From: Chloroflexota bacterium
GTDB lineage: Bacteria > Chloroflexota > Anaerolineae > UBA7937 > B3-Chlor
Length of the DNA stretch: 64,000 bases
NCBI GenBank assembly: GCA_030603665.1
Contig: JAUVXJ010000008.1
Span: forward strand, 1-64,000
Reading direction: 5' to 3'
The notes under the pieces: model-generated
Seen by the model: the letters and a program-made list of their open reading frames with translations, nothing else
Databases searched by the model: none
What the model was told of the DNA's origin: nothing
In this document: positions 1 to 7,654 of the stretch, piece by piece
Layout of the letters: the number at the start of each line of letters is the position of its first letter
Position numbering within the stretch: position 1 is the stretch's first letter
Translations under genes and position numbers: made by a program

Positions 1-668
1 TAGGCACCCACGATCAGAATGTGACTCTCTCCGATGCGCCGCCCCAGGTGGAAGAGCAGAGCCAGCGATGCGCTGTCGGCCCACTGCAGATCATCGACGA
101 AGAGGATCAGGGGCGTTTTGATGCTCAGGCGCTGCAAGTACACCGTGTATTGCTCAATAATACGACTCTGTTCGATGGTCGGGGCTGCCGGCTTCTTGGC
201 CAGGAGCTGCAGCTTGTCCGCCCAGCCTACCTTCTCTGCCACAGACTTTCCGACCACGACAAGCAGCCCGCCCGCTGGCACGATCAGGCCGACCAGTTCG
301 GGAGCAGCCTCCACCAGCACCTGCACCGAACGCACCAGGCCAGCCCGCAAGCGGTTCACGTTCTCAGGCGCGATGCTTCTCGCCGCGTGCTGCGCTGCCG
401 GGTCGCCAGTGAGCATGGCCAGCGCTTCGCGGAAGGGCAGGTACGGGTCCCCAATGCCGGTCTGGGCGTTGCAACTCCCCATCGGCACGACCAGATCGGG
501 ATTCGCCGCCAACGCTTGCTGCACAAAGTGACCAACCAGGGCGGTCTTCCCGCTCCCCGCCTGGCCAGCGATGAAACAGACCTGGCCCTGGCCGGACAAA
601 GCCTTGTCGAGGTATCCCTTCAACTCCTCCAGTTCGCGCTCGCGGCCAACAAAGACTTGTCCCTGCAT
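1..668 (-). CDS. AAA_16-type ATPase, N-terminal part (runs off the window)
   Basis: The reading frame starts at an ATG at 668 and stays open to the left edge, so only about 222 N-terminal residues are present. It opens with a VGRERELEEL motif, the usual start of AAA_16/ORC-like ATPase modules. Next come a Walker A motif GQAGSGKT near residue 33 and a segment CNAQTGIGDPYLPFREAL, typical of the large signal-transducing ATPases common in Chloroflexota. A Walker B-like stretch LILFVDDLQWAD lies near residues 190-200. Such proteins usually continue into TPR repeats or carry cyclase or LuxR domains, but that part is outside the window. It lies 38 nt downstream of slt on the same strand and may be co-transcribed. 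No clear Shine-Dalgarno precedes the ATG, so the start is probable only. The ATPase module is well supported; the cellular role is unknown. Confidence 0.8.
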   Translation of the reverse strand, partial: MQGQVFVGRERELEELKGYLDKALSGQGQVCFIAGQAGSGKTALVGHFVQQALAANPDLVVPMGSCNAQTGIGDPYLPFREALAMLTGDPAAQHAARSIAPENVNRLRAGLVRSVQVLVEAAPELVGLIVPAGGLLVVVGKSVAEKVGWADKLQLLAKKPAAPTIEQSRIIEQYTVYLQRLSIKTPLILFVDDLQWADSASLALLFHLGRRIGESHILIVGA

Positions 669-706
669 TTCAGGTACTGATCGCTCCCTTCAAGAAGGTT
701 TACAGC

Positions 707-3193
707 TTAGTCAGAACCGTAGATCGCAGTCCTGTACACCCAGTAGTGCTGGTAGATCCTGTGGATGAAGGTTGCCGTCTCAGCCAGGTCAACCTCCTCC
801 ACGAAGAGATCGATGTCCGTCACTTCACCGTCTCGGCGCCAGCGAGCCACGTTGCCTGGACCCGCGTTGTAGTGGCCGAGGGCGCGGAAGACCTCTCCAT
901 CCTCATAATCCAGAATCCACTCCAGGTACCATCCGCCGAATTCAACCGCCACCACCGGACGATAGAGATCGGCGTACTCGAAGTCGGTGAAGCCCAGCTC
1001 CTCGGCGGCCCAATCGGCTGTGGGCTCGATGAACTGGGTCAGGCCCCGGGCGGGATATCCTGAGGTGGCGAAGGGATCGTACCAGCTCTCCTGCCAGATC
1101 AGGGCGAAGAAGAGGAGCGGCTCCAGACCTCTCTTCTCCGCTTGCGGGACGATGAGGTCGGCGAAGTGCACCGGGTAGTGGAGCTTCTGGAGCAGGGTAG
1201 GAACCTCGTAGAGGGTGCTGTGCGGCGAGAGCTTCAGAATGCGCTGGGCGCAGGCGATGGATTGATCGTTGAAGCCTTCCCGCTGGAAGAAGAGCGCCAG
1301 TTGATACATGGCCAGCGGGTCATCCTGAAAGCGGGTGCGGACCTCCCTGAAGCGAGCCTTGGCGCTGTCCCATTGTCCCACTCGCAGCAGCTCCAGCCCT
1401 CTCCGGAAGAGCCTGTCATCTCGGACCCTGGGGGACAGCTCCCACAGTGGCTGGTCTTCTGCATCGCCAGCCCAACCGGTCAGCCATTGCTCGAAGGCCA
1501 GCCGCTCGCCTTCGTCGTCCATCTGGTACAGGTCTTGGGCGTAGATGTCCGGCGGGTTCTCAGGTGGCCCAGCCCGAAGCAGGTCCGCTGATCTCAAACC
1601 GTAGTACCCCGCGGGGTCGATGGTCGCTGATTGCTGGAGATAGGCAACGCCGTCCTCAACCGCTCCCTGCTCCAGTGCCATCTTGCCCAGCCAGAAGAGG
1701 GTGCGAGGCCGCATTTCCGACTCAGGGTACTCCTCTACCACCTGCTCCCACGTCTGGCCAGCCTCCTCCGGGCGCCCGACCCGGTAGTGAGCGAGGCCAG
1801 CTCGGAACAGGGCTGAAGATGCGTACTCGCTGGCGGGGAAACGATCCAGCAGATCGGTGTACCCCTTGATGGCCTGCTCCCATTCCCCATCGTCTTCCAG
1901 CATGTTGGCCAGTTTCCACTGGGCGTCGTCCGCCAGAGGGTCCTGGGGCACGGAGAGAGAGAACTGGCGGTAGGTATCCATGGCGAACTCGTCGTTCCCG
2001 ACGAGGAGCCAGGACCTGGCGATCTCCATCCAGGCCTGGCCGTACAGATCGCTGTCGGGGAACCGCTCGATGATGATCTCCAGCTCGTCAATACTCAAAT
2101 AGTAGGCGTCGTAGCCCCGATAGGAGAGCGCTGCGTAGTAGCGCGCCTGGGCGGTGTCCTCCACGTTCTCGATGTGGTCGTAGAAGGCCAACACCGCCGG
2201 ATCGTACAGTCCATTGTAGTAGTAGATCAGTCCTCGCTGGAAGTCGTTGACTCCCTCGACCTCCATTGTTTCCAGTTCCTCCAGGGCCTGGTAGGCGCGG
2301 TAGGTGCGGGGATAGCCGTTGGCCAGCTGGGTGAAGACCCCGACCGCCTGCTCTGGCTCCTCCCATTCCTGATAGGTGACGGCCATCTGAAAGAGAGTCT
2401 CGGCGCGGGTGCCGTCGTCCTGGGCCTTGTCCAGCAGTTGGTCGTAATAGGCGATGGCTCCCTCGTACTCGTCCAGGTACCGCGACGCCAGGGCCATGTT
2501 GCGCAGAGACTGCTGCGCCAGGGTGATGGGGGGTGACAGGTCGAGCACCCGGGCGAACTCCTCCCTGGCCTCTTCGTACCGCTCCAGCTCCATCAGGGCG
2601 TAGCCGACGTTGAGGTGGATGTAGTCCGAGATGATGGTCGTCAGCTCTCCGTATTCGCCGTAGGCGACGATGGCTTCGTCCCACCAGCCCAGCTGCTCGT
2701 AGGCCGTGGCCAGACGGTACGTGGCGAGGGCGTACCTTTCGTCGTCGGGATACCGCTCCCTGAACTGACGAAGGGTCTCCATCGCATCTGGGTAGTTCTG
2801 GGCCAGGAGATGAACCTCCCCCAGGTGGTAGAGGGCGTCGCGTGCCTCTCGGCTGTCCGGATGACTGGATAAGATGGCTTGATAGACCGTCAAGGCGGCG
2901 TCGTAGTCCCCATTTCGCTGGTGGATCAGGGCCGCGGCAAGTGCTTCCACTGCGGACACGATTGGCGTCGGCGTAACGGTGGGAGGGGACGTGGGGGTGG
3001 CGAGCTCCACTGGAGCGGTTGTTGCTGTGGGCAATGGCGTGGCGGTGGGCGTCGGCTGCAAGAAGGGGATGGAGATGGACTCGCCGCAAGACGCTGCAAG
3101 CAAGGACAAGGTCAGCGTGGTTGGCAAGAGGAACCGGGCAAACCTGGTGAGGACTCGGCCGAGAGCGCTGCGTTCCTGGGTCCCTTCGTACAT
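707..3193 (-). CDS. TPR-rich lytic murein transglycosylase lipoprotein
   Basis: An 828-residue exported protein. An N-terminal hydrophobic segment ends in a lipobox LAASC with Cys36 as the likely lipidation site. A Thr/Pro-rich linker follows (about 45-80), then a long array of tetratricopeptide repeats (about 85-650). The C-terminal SLT domain (about 685-828) shows the catalytic-Glu motif IWQESWYDP (Glu702), a GLTQF segment matching the family GLMQ motif, and HYNAGPGNV. This is the architecture of Slt70-like enzymes that cleave the MurNAc-GlcNAc bond of peptidoglycan with 1,6-anhydro product formation. It probably acts on the outer face of the cytoplasmic membrane, with the TPR superhelix as scaffold. 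The ATG at 3193 lies 6 nt after an extended -10 box, so the mRNA is probably leaderless. Family assignment is firm; the physiological partner is unknown. Confidence 0.93.
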   Translation of the reverse strand: MYEGTQERSALGRVLTRFARFLLPTTLTLSLLAASCGESISIPFLQPTPTATPLPTATTAPVELATPTSPPTVTPTPIVSAVEALAAALIHQRNGDYDAALTVYQAILSSHPDSREARDALYHLGEVHLLAQNYPDAMETLRQFRERYPDDERYALATYRLATAYEQLGWWDEAIVAYGEYGELTTIISDYIHLNVGYALMELERYEEAREEFARVLDLSPPITLAQQSLRNMALASRYLDEYEGAIAYYDQLLDKAQDDGTRAETLFQMAVTYQEWEEPEQAVGVFTQLANGYPRTYRAYQALEELETMEVEGVNDFQRGLIYYYNGLYDPAVLAFYDHIENVEDTAQARYYAALSYRGYDAYYLSIDELEIIIERFPDSDLYGQAWMEIARSWLLVGNDEFAMDTYRQFSLSVPQDPLADDAQWKLANMLEDDGEWEQAIKGYTDLLDRFPASEYASSALFRAGLAHYRVGRPEEAGQTWEQVVEEYPESEMRPRTLFWLGKMALEQGAVEDGVAYLQQSATIDPAGYYGLRSADLLRAGPPENPPDIYAQDLYQMDDEGERLAFEQWLTGWAGDAEDQPLWELSPRVRDDRLFRRGLELLRVGQWDSAKARFREVRTRFQDDPLAMYQLALFFQREGFNDQSIACAQRILKLSPHSTLYEVPTLLQKLHYPVHFADLIVPQAEKRGLEPLLFFALIWQESWYDPFATSGYPARGLTQFIEPTADWAAEELGFTDFEYADLYRPVVAVEFGGWYLEWILDYEDGEVFRALGHYNAGPGNVARWRRDGEVTDIDLFVEEVDLAETATFIHRIYQHYWVYRTAIYGSD

Positions 3194-3199
3194 AGCGGT

Positions 3200-3208
3200 A
3201 CTATAGCA
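3200..3208 (-). promoter_or_regulatory. Extended -10 promoter of slt, leaderless
   Basis: Read on the minus strand, TGC-TATAGT (3208 to 3200) forms an extended -10 box and the ATG of slt (3193-3191) begins 6 nt further on. That puts the expected start site at or next to the ATG. No strong -35 hexamer is seen, which suits a TGn-type promoter. Confidence 0.6.
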
Positions 3209-3456
3209 CAGTTGAGAGCCTTCTCCCAGGAATCAAGCGAAGACGCAGTGCGGCTCGCTTTTGGCACGGACAGGAAGCCTGTGTCACACGCCCTCCCATT
3301 ACCCCGAGGAGTGCTTGGGGACCGCAGACTTCGCCAATGCTGCCTAAAGGGAGACGGAAACAGGAGCTTCTGCGAGAGAAGCTGCGAGTCGAACCCTGAT
3401 TGATCGGAAAAGGACGTAGGAGCGACTAGGGCGAGGGAAGGTGCGCTAGGGAGGAG

Positions 3457-3484
3457 TTGACATCTTGTGGACTTACTGTATAAT
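3457..3484 (+). promoter_or_regulatory. Near-consensus sigma-70 promoter
   Basis: TTGACA (3457-3462) and TATAAT (3479-3484) are both perfect consensus hexamers, 16 nt apart. The promoter faces the membrane-protein / winged-helix operon starting at 3593. It is the strongest promoter match noticed in the window, and a strong promoter overlapped by a palindrome suggests a normally repressed operon. Confidence 0.8.
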
Positions 3485-3488
3485 AGAA

Positions 3489-3511
3489 AGTACTTTGTAA
3501 TGCAGAGTACT
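3489..3511 (+). promoter_or_regulatory. Palindromic operator on the transcription start
   Basis: AGTACTTTG (3489-3497) and CAGAGTACT (3503-3511) form an inverted repeat with a 5-nt spacer and one mismatched pair. The palindrome starts 5 nt after the -10 box and so covers the expected +1 site, a classic repressor position. The winged-helix protein encoded at 4260-4589 is the obvious candidate ligand; that link is an inference. Confidence 0.6.
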
Positions 3512-3592
3512 CGTGACCGCAGAGTCATTCGTTTTCCGAGAAGGGCCGGTTGATCAGCAGCCGTTAGACTAGCAGATTCTTGGAGGTTTGTC

Positions 3593-4273
3593 ATGACAGA
3601 GAACATCAGTCTGAAGGAGCTTGAACGAAAGGCCTTCAGGTCTACTTTCCAGGACGGCCTGTGGGACATCTTCCTGGGACTGTTGCTCGTGAATATGGGA
3701 GGCGGCATGCTGCTCGGCGCGAGCGGGATGTCGCCTCTGTGGGCCATGGTTGTGCTGACCGGCTTTGCGGGGGTGGTGTTGCTGGGTTTCTGGGTCGGCA
3801 AGAAGTTCATCACCACTCCCCGCATCGGGCTGGTCAAGTTCGGGTCGCAGCGGAAGAGTAAGCTCAGGAGAGTGCGAGTAGTACTGTTCCTCTCCGTGCT
3901 GTTGGGGGTCCTGATGTTCATCTGGGGAGTCGGGTCCAGATATGGCGGCGCGCCTCGCTTGATAGCTTCCCTGCCCCTGCCGGCGTACATCTGGGCGGCC
4001 CAGTGTTTGGTGGTCTTCGGTCTGGCGGCTTACTTCCTGGATGTGACCCGCTTCTACCTCTATGCCGTGTTGTATGCGTTGCCTTTTCCCCTGGGCATTC
4101 TGCTGGCCCAGAACACCGACCTGTCCGGCAGCGTCAGCATGGCCATTACCTTTGGTGTCGCAGGGGGTGTGATGGTGCTGTGGGGAGCGGTCCTGTTCGT
4201 CCGCTTCATCCGTCGGTACCCTGTGCCAGCAGAGAGGCCACCCTTGGAGGGGGTATCTGATGCCGAGCGATGA
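3593..4273 (+). CDS. Multi-pass membrane protein of unknown function
   Basis: A 226-residue protein. A short cytoplasmic start is followed by a FQDGLWDIFLGLLL segment and about six hydrophobic segments, roughly at residues 20-40, 45-65, 95-115, 135-152, 158-178 and 185-205. A basic loop (KFGSQRKSKLRRVR, about 82-95) probably faces the cytoplasm. I recognise no enzymatic motif or named family. The gene is the first of an operon and its last 14 nt overlap the winged-helix regulator at 4260, which implies translational coupling. The strong promoter with a palindrome on its start site suggests both are induced together. Transport, envelope sensing or stress protection are possible, but the sequence does not decide. 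Start: ATG at 3593, about 100 nt downstream of the predicted transcription start, preceded by a TTGGAGG sequence. Confidence 0.75.
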   Translation: MTENISLKELERKAFRSTFQDGLWDIFLGLLLVNMGGGMLLGASGMSPLWAMVVLTGFAGVVLLGFWVGKKFITTPRIGLVKFGSQRKSKLRRVRVVLFLSVLLGVLMFIWGVGSRYGGAPRLIASLPLPAYIWAAQCLVVFGLAAYFLDVTRFYLYAVLYALPFPLGILLAQNTDLSGSVSMAITFGVAGGVMVLWGAVLFVRFIRRYPVPAERPPLEGVSDAER

Positions 4274-4589
4274 AGCTGCCGGCGAGGACCTCCGGACCAT
4301 AGGCAGCGTCGATCGGTTGGTTCACGAGCCGGCCCGGCTGATGGTCATGGCCCTGCTGTACGTGGTGGAGAGCGCGGACTTCACCTTCTTGATGAGCCAA
4401 ACCGGGCTCACCTGGGGCAATCTGTCTTCGCACCTCAGCAAGCTGGAGGGGGCGGGATACGTCGAAGTCGAGAAGGAGTTCAAGGGCAAGAAACCCCATA
4501 CCATGCTGCACCTCACCGACGAGGGACGGGCGGCCTTTCGGGAGTATCGCAGGAACATGAAGCAGGTCCTTGATGATCTGCCTGACTGA
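4260..4589 (+). CDS. Winged-helix transcriptional regulator (HTH_34-like)
   Basis: A 109-residue protein consisting almost wholly of one winged-helix DNA-binding domain. A helical start (DRLVHEPARLMVMALLYV) is followed by the recognition region TGLTWGNLSSHLSKLEGAGYVEVEK and a wing KKPHTMLHLTDEGRAAF. This matches the small MarR/ArsR-like HTH_34 regulators (winged helix DNA-binding domain, PF13601-type) that are usually autoregulatory. It overlaps the upstream membrane-protein gene by 14 nt. The palindrome at 3489-3511 over the operon's start site is the natural binding-site candidate. No ligand-binding domain or Cys sensor is visible, so the inducer is unknown. The domain call is secure; the target is inferred. 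Confidence 0.88.
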   Translation: MPSDEAAGEDLRTIGSVDRLVHEPARLMVMALLYVVESADFTFLMSQTGLTWGNLSSHLSKLEGAGYVEVEKEFKGKKPHTMLHLTDEGRAAFREYRRNMKQVLDDLPD

Positions 4590-4673
4590 CGAGGGCACAT
4601 CCCGGGCCTACGTAGCGAACGTCGAAGCCGCTTCCTGGGCGCCGCTACGCTATCTGGAGTTGAGGAGAGAGCG

Positions 4674-4961
4674 ATGGCTGAGAAGTGGCAATACCACACG
4701 ACCATCCTGTACGCGGATGCGGAGCAAAGACGCGACTTCCTTGAAGGGAGGTGGCCCGATTGGCGGCCGCCCAAATACGCCGCGGAGTCCATGATTCCGG
4801 ACTTGGACCAACTGGGTGCCGAGGGCTGGGAGCTGGTGCACATGGAGCCGGTGGGAGGCGTGGGTAAGAAGGGCGACGTCAGCTTCACCAGGGGGTACGG
4901 CTCCATGACCGTGTGGAGCAACGCCTACTTCTGTGTGTTCAAGAGGCGACGTGTAGGGTAA
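4674..4961 (+). CDS. Small DUF4177-like protein
   Basis: A 95-residue soluble protein. The core LDQLGAEGWELVHMEPV (about 42-58) followed by a strand-rich tail ending in FCVFKRRR is the signature of DUF4177-like domains, which occur as stand-alone proteins of unknown function. The N-terminal WQYHTTILYA strand also fits. A good ribosome site (GAGGAGAGAG) precedes the ATG. It lies 84 nt downstream of the regulator on the same strand and may belong to that operon or have its own promoter. No catalytic residues can be named. Confidence 0.7.
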   Translation: MAEKWQYHTTILYADAEQRRDFLEGRWPDWRPPKYAAESMIPDLDQLGAEGWELVHMEPVGGVGKKGDVSFTRGYGSMTVWSNAYFCVFKRRRVG

Positions 4962-5032
4962 GCTCTTCGACTTGGCCTATAGGCTTCCAGAACTCCTTCC
5001 TGGTGCTCGTCGCCGGCTTCGCGATGTGGGTA

Positions 5033-5869
5033 TCACGGTGGTCTGAAAATGGAAGTCAACTGCTCCTCGTCCAGCCCAAGGCTCCCCAGTGCCGCGCGTG
5101 CCTCAGGACGAGGCAGCGTCGTCTCATACAGGGTGTCAATGTCTTCTTCCTGTAGGAGCTTCTCGAAATCGTCGCTGAAGAAACGCAATAGGTCGCCAGA
5201 GCCGATTCTCAGGATCGGGACTTCGACCCGACCGCGTTTCAGCGGGTACCAGACTACATACGACTCGTCGTCGAATCTATAGTAGGTGTGCGTGGGGACC
5301 AGTCGGTGGCCCTTGATCGACAATGTCCCAGGCGCATTGTTGCGTCTGGCCTCTTCCGCGCACTCGACGATTGTGAATATGGAACTGAGGATTCTATCCC
5401 TTACTTGTTGCTGTGATTCGTTGAACTTGCTCGCCAAGATCGGAATCATGGGGCTGTCAGGGTGCACCAGACAGATCCTCACTGTGGCACCCTCATTCTT
5501 AAGCACCGCGGAAAGCCTAGTGAACTGATTTGGGAACCATGTGCGTGCGCGAATCACAAAGATGTCCACGCTTTGCGAGGTTTGTGGGATGTTAAGGGGC
5601 CAAGTGGCAGTTCCCAGGATGCCTGCCCGCTCGAGCTTCTGGGAGAGTGCATATTGCTCGGACACCAGTTTGGCTACGTGGACCTGAGCTATGTATGAGC
5701 CAATGATGGCGAAAACCCCAGAGGTGATGATGACACCGCCGGCGCTAAACACGAGGAATTGCAGCTCACCGGTCAGGTGTCCGCTCGCCCACATTGCCGA
5801 CACGCCCAGCGCCAAAGAAGCTAGAATAGTGATAAGACCGATCGCCCACGACGGAAGTTTCGCCATCAT
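5033..5869 (-). CDS. Two-TM protein with C-terminal soluble domain, partner of the DHH gene
   Basis: A 278-residue protein. Two transmembrane segments (about 7-29 and 37-62) are followed by a cytoplasmic alpha/beta domain of about 200 residues. That domain begins around VDIFVIRARTWF and includes RICLVHPDSPMI, TYYRFDDESYVVWYPLK and an acidic helix DDFEKLLQEEDID. The strand-helix pattern vaguely recalls PLD-like or DUF5919-like domains, but I see no HKD motif and do not assign a family. The ATG at 5869 lies 2 nt after the stop of the DHH phosphoesterase gene, and its GAGGAGG ribosome site sits inside that gene's last codons, so the two are translationally coupled. Base composition is visibly less G+C-rich than in the neighbours. 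A membrane effector or sensor controlled by the phosphoesterase is possible but speculative. Confidence 0.7.
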   Translation of the reverse strand: MMAKLPSWAIGLITILASLALGVSAMWASGHLTGELQFLVFSAGGVIITSGVFAIIGSYIAQVHVAKLVSEQYALSQKLERAGILGTATWPLNIPQTSQSVDIFVIRARTWFPNQFTRLSAVLKNEGATVRICLVHPDSPMIPILASKFNESQQQVRDRILSSIFTIVECAEEARRNNAPGTLSIKGHRLVPTHTYYRFDDESYVVWYPLKRGRVEVPILRIGSGDLLRFFSDDFEKLLQEEDIDTLYETTLPRPEARAALGSLGLDEEQLTSIFRPP

Positions 5870-5871
5870 GC

Positions 5872-6891
5872 TTAGTCCTCCTCACGAAGCGCGCTGTCTT
5901 CCGATAGTTTAACTGCAATCTCCCGTGCGACGGACCTGCACTTGCTCCGTGAGGCAAGGCCTATGGCACCCACGTTCCTTCTGCCCCCGCCGCCATAGTG
6001 ACCAGCGAGCGCTCCCAAATTCACCGGGTTGTTCTGGCTGTTCACCCATGGATTGGCGCTCAACGAGATCCAGTATGCACGAGGCCCGCGTTGAGACTTG
6101 TATGCGATCACGCTGTAGGGTACATCTGGGACGAAGTAGTAGACGCCATATCGGACGAAGGGAATCTCGGCGTCGGTCACATCACAGAAGCCAACAGGGC
6201 CGAGCGTCTGGAGCCTTCGTTCCATCACCGCCAAGGCCTGGCTCGTTCGCCGTCGCCAGGTGCTCCAGTGAGGAGCGACCGCACCATTGTTGGCGACCGC
6301 TTTGGGTTCCAGCCCCTGAGCTATCTTGTGCACTAACAGCGTCCTGAGGTTCGGACTCGGGGACTGTGCAAGAGCTTGGTTTACTAGTATCGCGGGTTCC
6401 GAGCCAAGTACCGCCTGTTCTGCATCTCGGTATTCTGCGCCGTCGATGACACTGGACCAATGGATCCACTCTGACATAGTCCCCGCCAGTGAAGACACGT
6501 TGACTGACTCGCCGAGCACATCAAGGATGAGCGCCGGGCACGATGAATAGCTGGTGTCCCAGCGGTGTCGTGCGTCGGCTTTGTAGGCGGTCTGTAATGA
6601 CGGTTCAACGAATGTGGTCTCATGGTGATCGAACCACCAGAGTGCATCTGGATGGAAAAGGAAATCCACCACCGCAGCTCTCGGGAGCTTCTTGCGCAGC
6701 CAGCTCTTCTTGAGGCCGTAATGTACTGGCTGCAGCGTCACTTCGGTCTCGAAGAAGGCGACCAGCAGTGCGGCAGAACAGATTCCGTCGAAATCCTTGT
6801 GGAAGAGGATCCGCCGCGGGATCTCCTGCACAGGCCAAAACTCTCCTTGACGGGCGGCAGGCTCAAGACCATTCATGCTATCAGCGTGCAC
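5872..6891 (-). CDS. Divergent DHH/DHHA1-family phosphoesterase
   Basis: A protein of about 339 residues. HKDFDGICSAALL near residue 31 matches motif I of DHH phosphoesterases. WFDHHET is the DHH motif. GHYGGGGRRNVGA near residue 300 is the DHHA1 glycine-rich motif, but with RR where GdpP/NrnA-type enzymes normally have His. Family members hydrolyse short nucleotides, cyclic dinucleotides, pAp or pyrophosphate; the substrate here cannot be read from sequence. The frame opens at a GTG (6891). An ATG at 6876 is also possible, since the GAGGA site sits directly against the GTG. It is the first gene of a two-gene operon with the two-TM protein. Neither gene resembles the housekeeping NrnA-like paralogue at 62659. 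Lower G+C and isolation suggest acquisition. Confidence 0.8.
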   Translation of the reverse strand: MHADSMNGLEPAARQGEFWPVQEIPRRILFHKDFDGICSAALLVAFFETEVTLQPVHYGLKKSWLRKKLPRAAVVDFLFHPDALWWFDHHETTFVEPSLQTAYKADARHRWDTSYSSCPALILDVLGESVNVSSLAGTMSEWIHWSSVIDGAEYRDAEQAVLGSEPAILVNQALAQSPSPNLRTLLVHKIAQGLEPKAVANNGAVAPHWSTWRRRTSQALAVMERRLQTLGPVGFCDVTDAEIPFVRYGVYYFVPDVPYSVIAYKSQRGPRAYWISLSANPWVNSQNNPVNLGALAGHYGGGGRRNVGAIGLASRSKCRSVAREIAVKLSEDSALREED

Positions 6892-7392
6892 TCCTCGTGT
6901 CGCACGGACCCAACCTCACGGATGAGACACCAACCTGGATGCCTAGATGCGCCGACTCGTCGAATCACTCGGTGCAGAGGGTAGCCCCCGGTTGCGCTGG
7001 TCCTCATGAAGGCCGCATGTAGAGGTGCAGCGCGAACAGTAGATCTGATCCGAGGCGGTGTTGGCAAGGTGATCGCAACACAGTCGGGTACCAACGCTGC
7101 GCGATAGTTAAGATGGTTAAGACGTACGGGCGGTCGGGCGGATCCAATCTGCCTCCTGATGCCGCACTCATTGCACAAGAGATCGCTGATTGCACAGACG
7201 AACGCGCCCATCAGGAGGCGAACACATAGGCAAGAGGATGCCGGTGCCAGCACAGTTCTTTGGTACACAGGTCCGCTACCAGCATAACGCAACCGGGCGA
7301 GTTTGTCAAGAGCGCCTTCGGACCGCCGGGTCGCGTGACCTGGTACGAAGACCCTCCGCGACAGTAGCACTGCATACTGCACTCTGGATAGG
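6892..7392. other. Intergenic stretch without a supportable gene
   Basis: About 500 bases between the DHH gene and the radical SAM remnant. Open frames here have unlikely composition (Arg, Ser and Cys rich, no family resemblance). No RNA gene, repeat or convincing promoter was recognised. It may be decayed sequence belonging to the same eroded segment as the adjacent pseudogene. Confidence 0.5.
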
Positions 7393-7506
7393 CTACCAGT
7401 GAAACAGGTCCTTGACGACTCGCTAGTAGCGCCGCAGGTACAACTTGGCGCCAAGCTTGAGCACGTATCTCCAGTCTCCCTCCGCCAGGGCATCAACGAC
7501 TACATA
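7393..7506 (-). pseudogene. 3' remnant of a second radical SAM gene
   Basis: On the minus strand this encodes GDWRYVLKLGAKLYLRRY, then TAG, then RVVKDLFHW and a stop. The intact radical SAM gene next door ends IWRYMLMFAAKLYLRRYWQLVRDLFRW. The two align across the in-frame stop, with the Trp codon TGG of the intact gene replaced by TAG (stop at 7423-7425, final stop at 7393-7395). Only this tail of the paralogue is left; everything upstream is missing. It is best explained as a decayed tandem copy. Confidence 0.7.
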
Positions 7507-7654
7507 CCTCATTGCCTCAGGACTACGTCTGCGTGGAAGGCGGGTAGTCGCGGTCTGCGGGCGCGCGAGGGAGAGGCAGGACGGCTTGGCTGCGGGGATT
7601 CTGCGAGCGATGAAGGGGCGGTTCAGCGGGGCGTTGAAGAACGTAACGATGGGG

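Noticed and set aside
2088..3089. Long open frame inside the slt gene on the same strand, other phase
   Set aside because: Arg/Gly/Pro-rich shadow of a G+C-rich gene; the TPR/SLT frame explains the region fully.
6873..7496. 207-codon minus-strand frame upstream of the DHH gene
   Set aside because: Arg/Cys/Ser-rich, overlaps the DHH start and the radical SAM remnant, no ribosome site or family.
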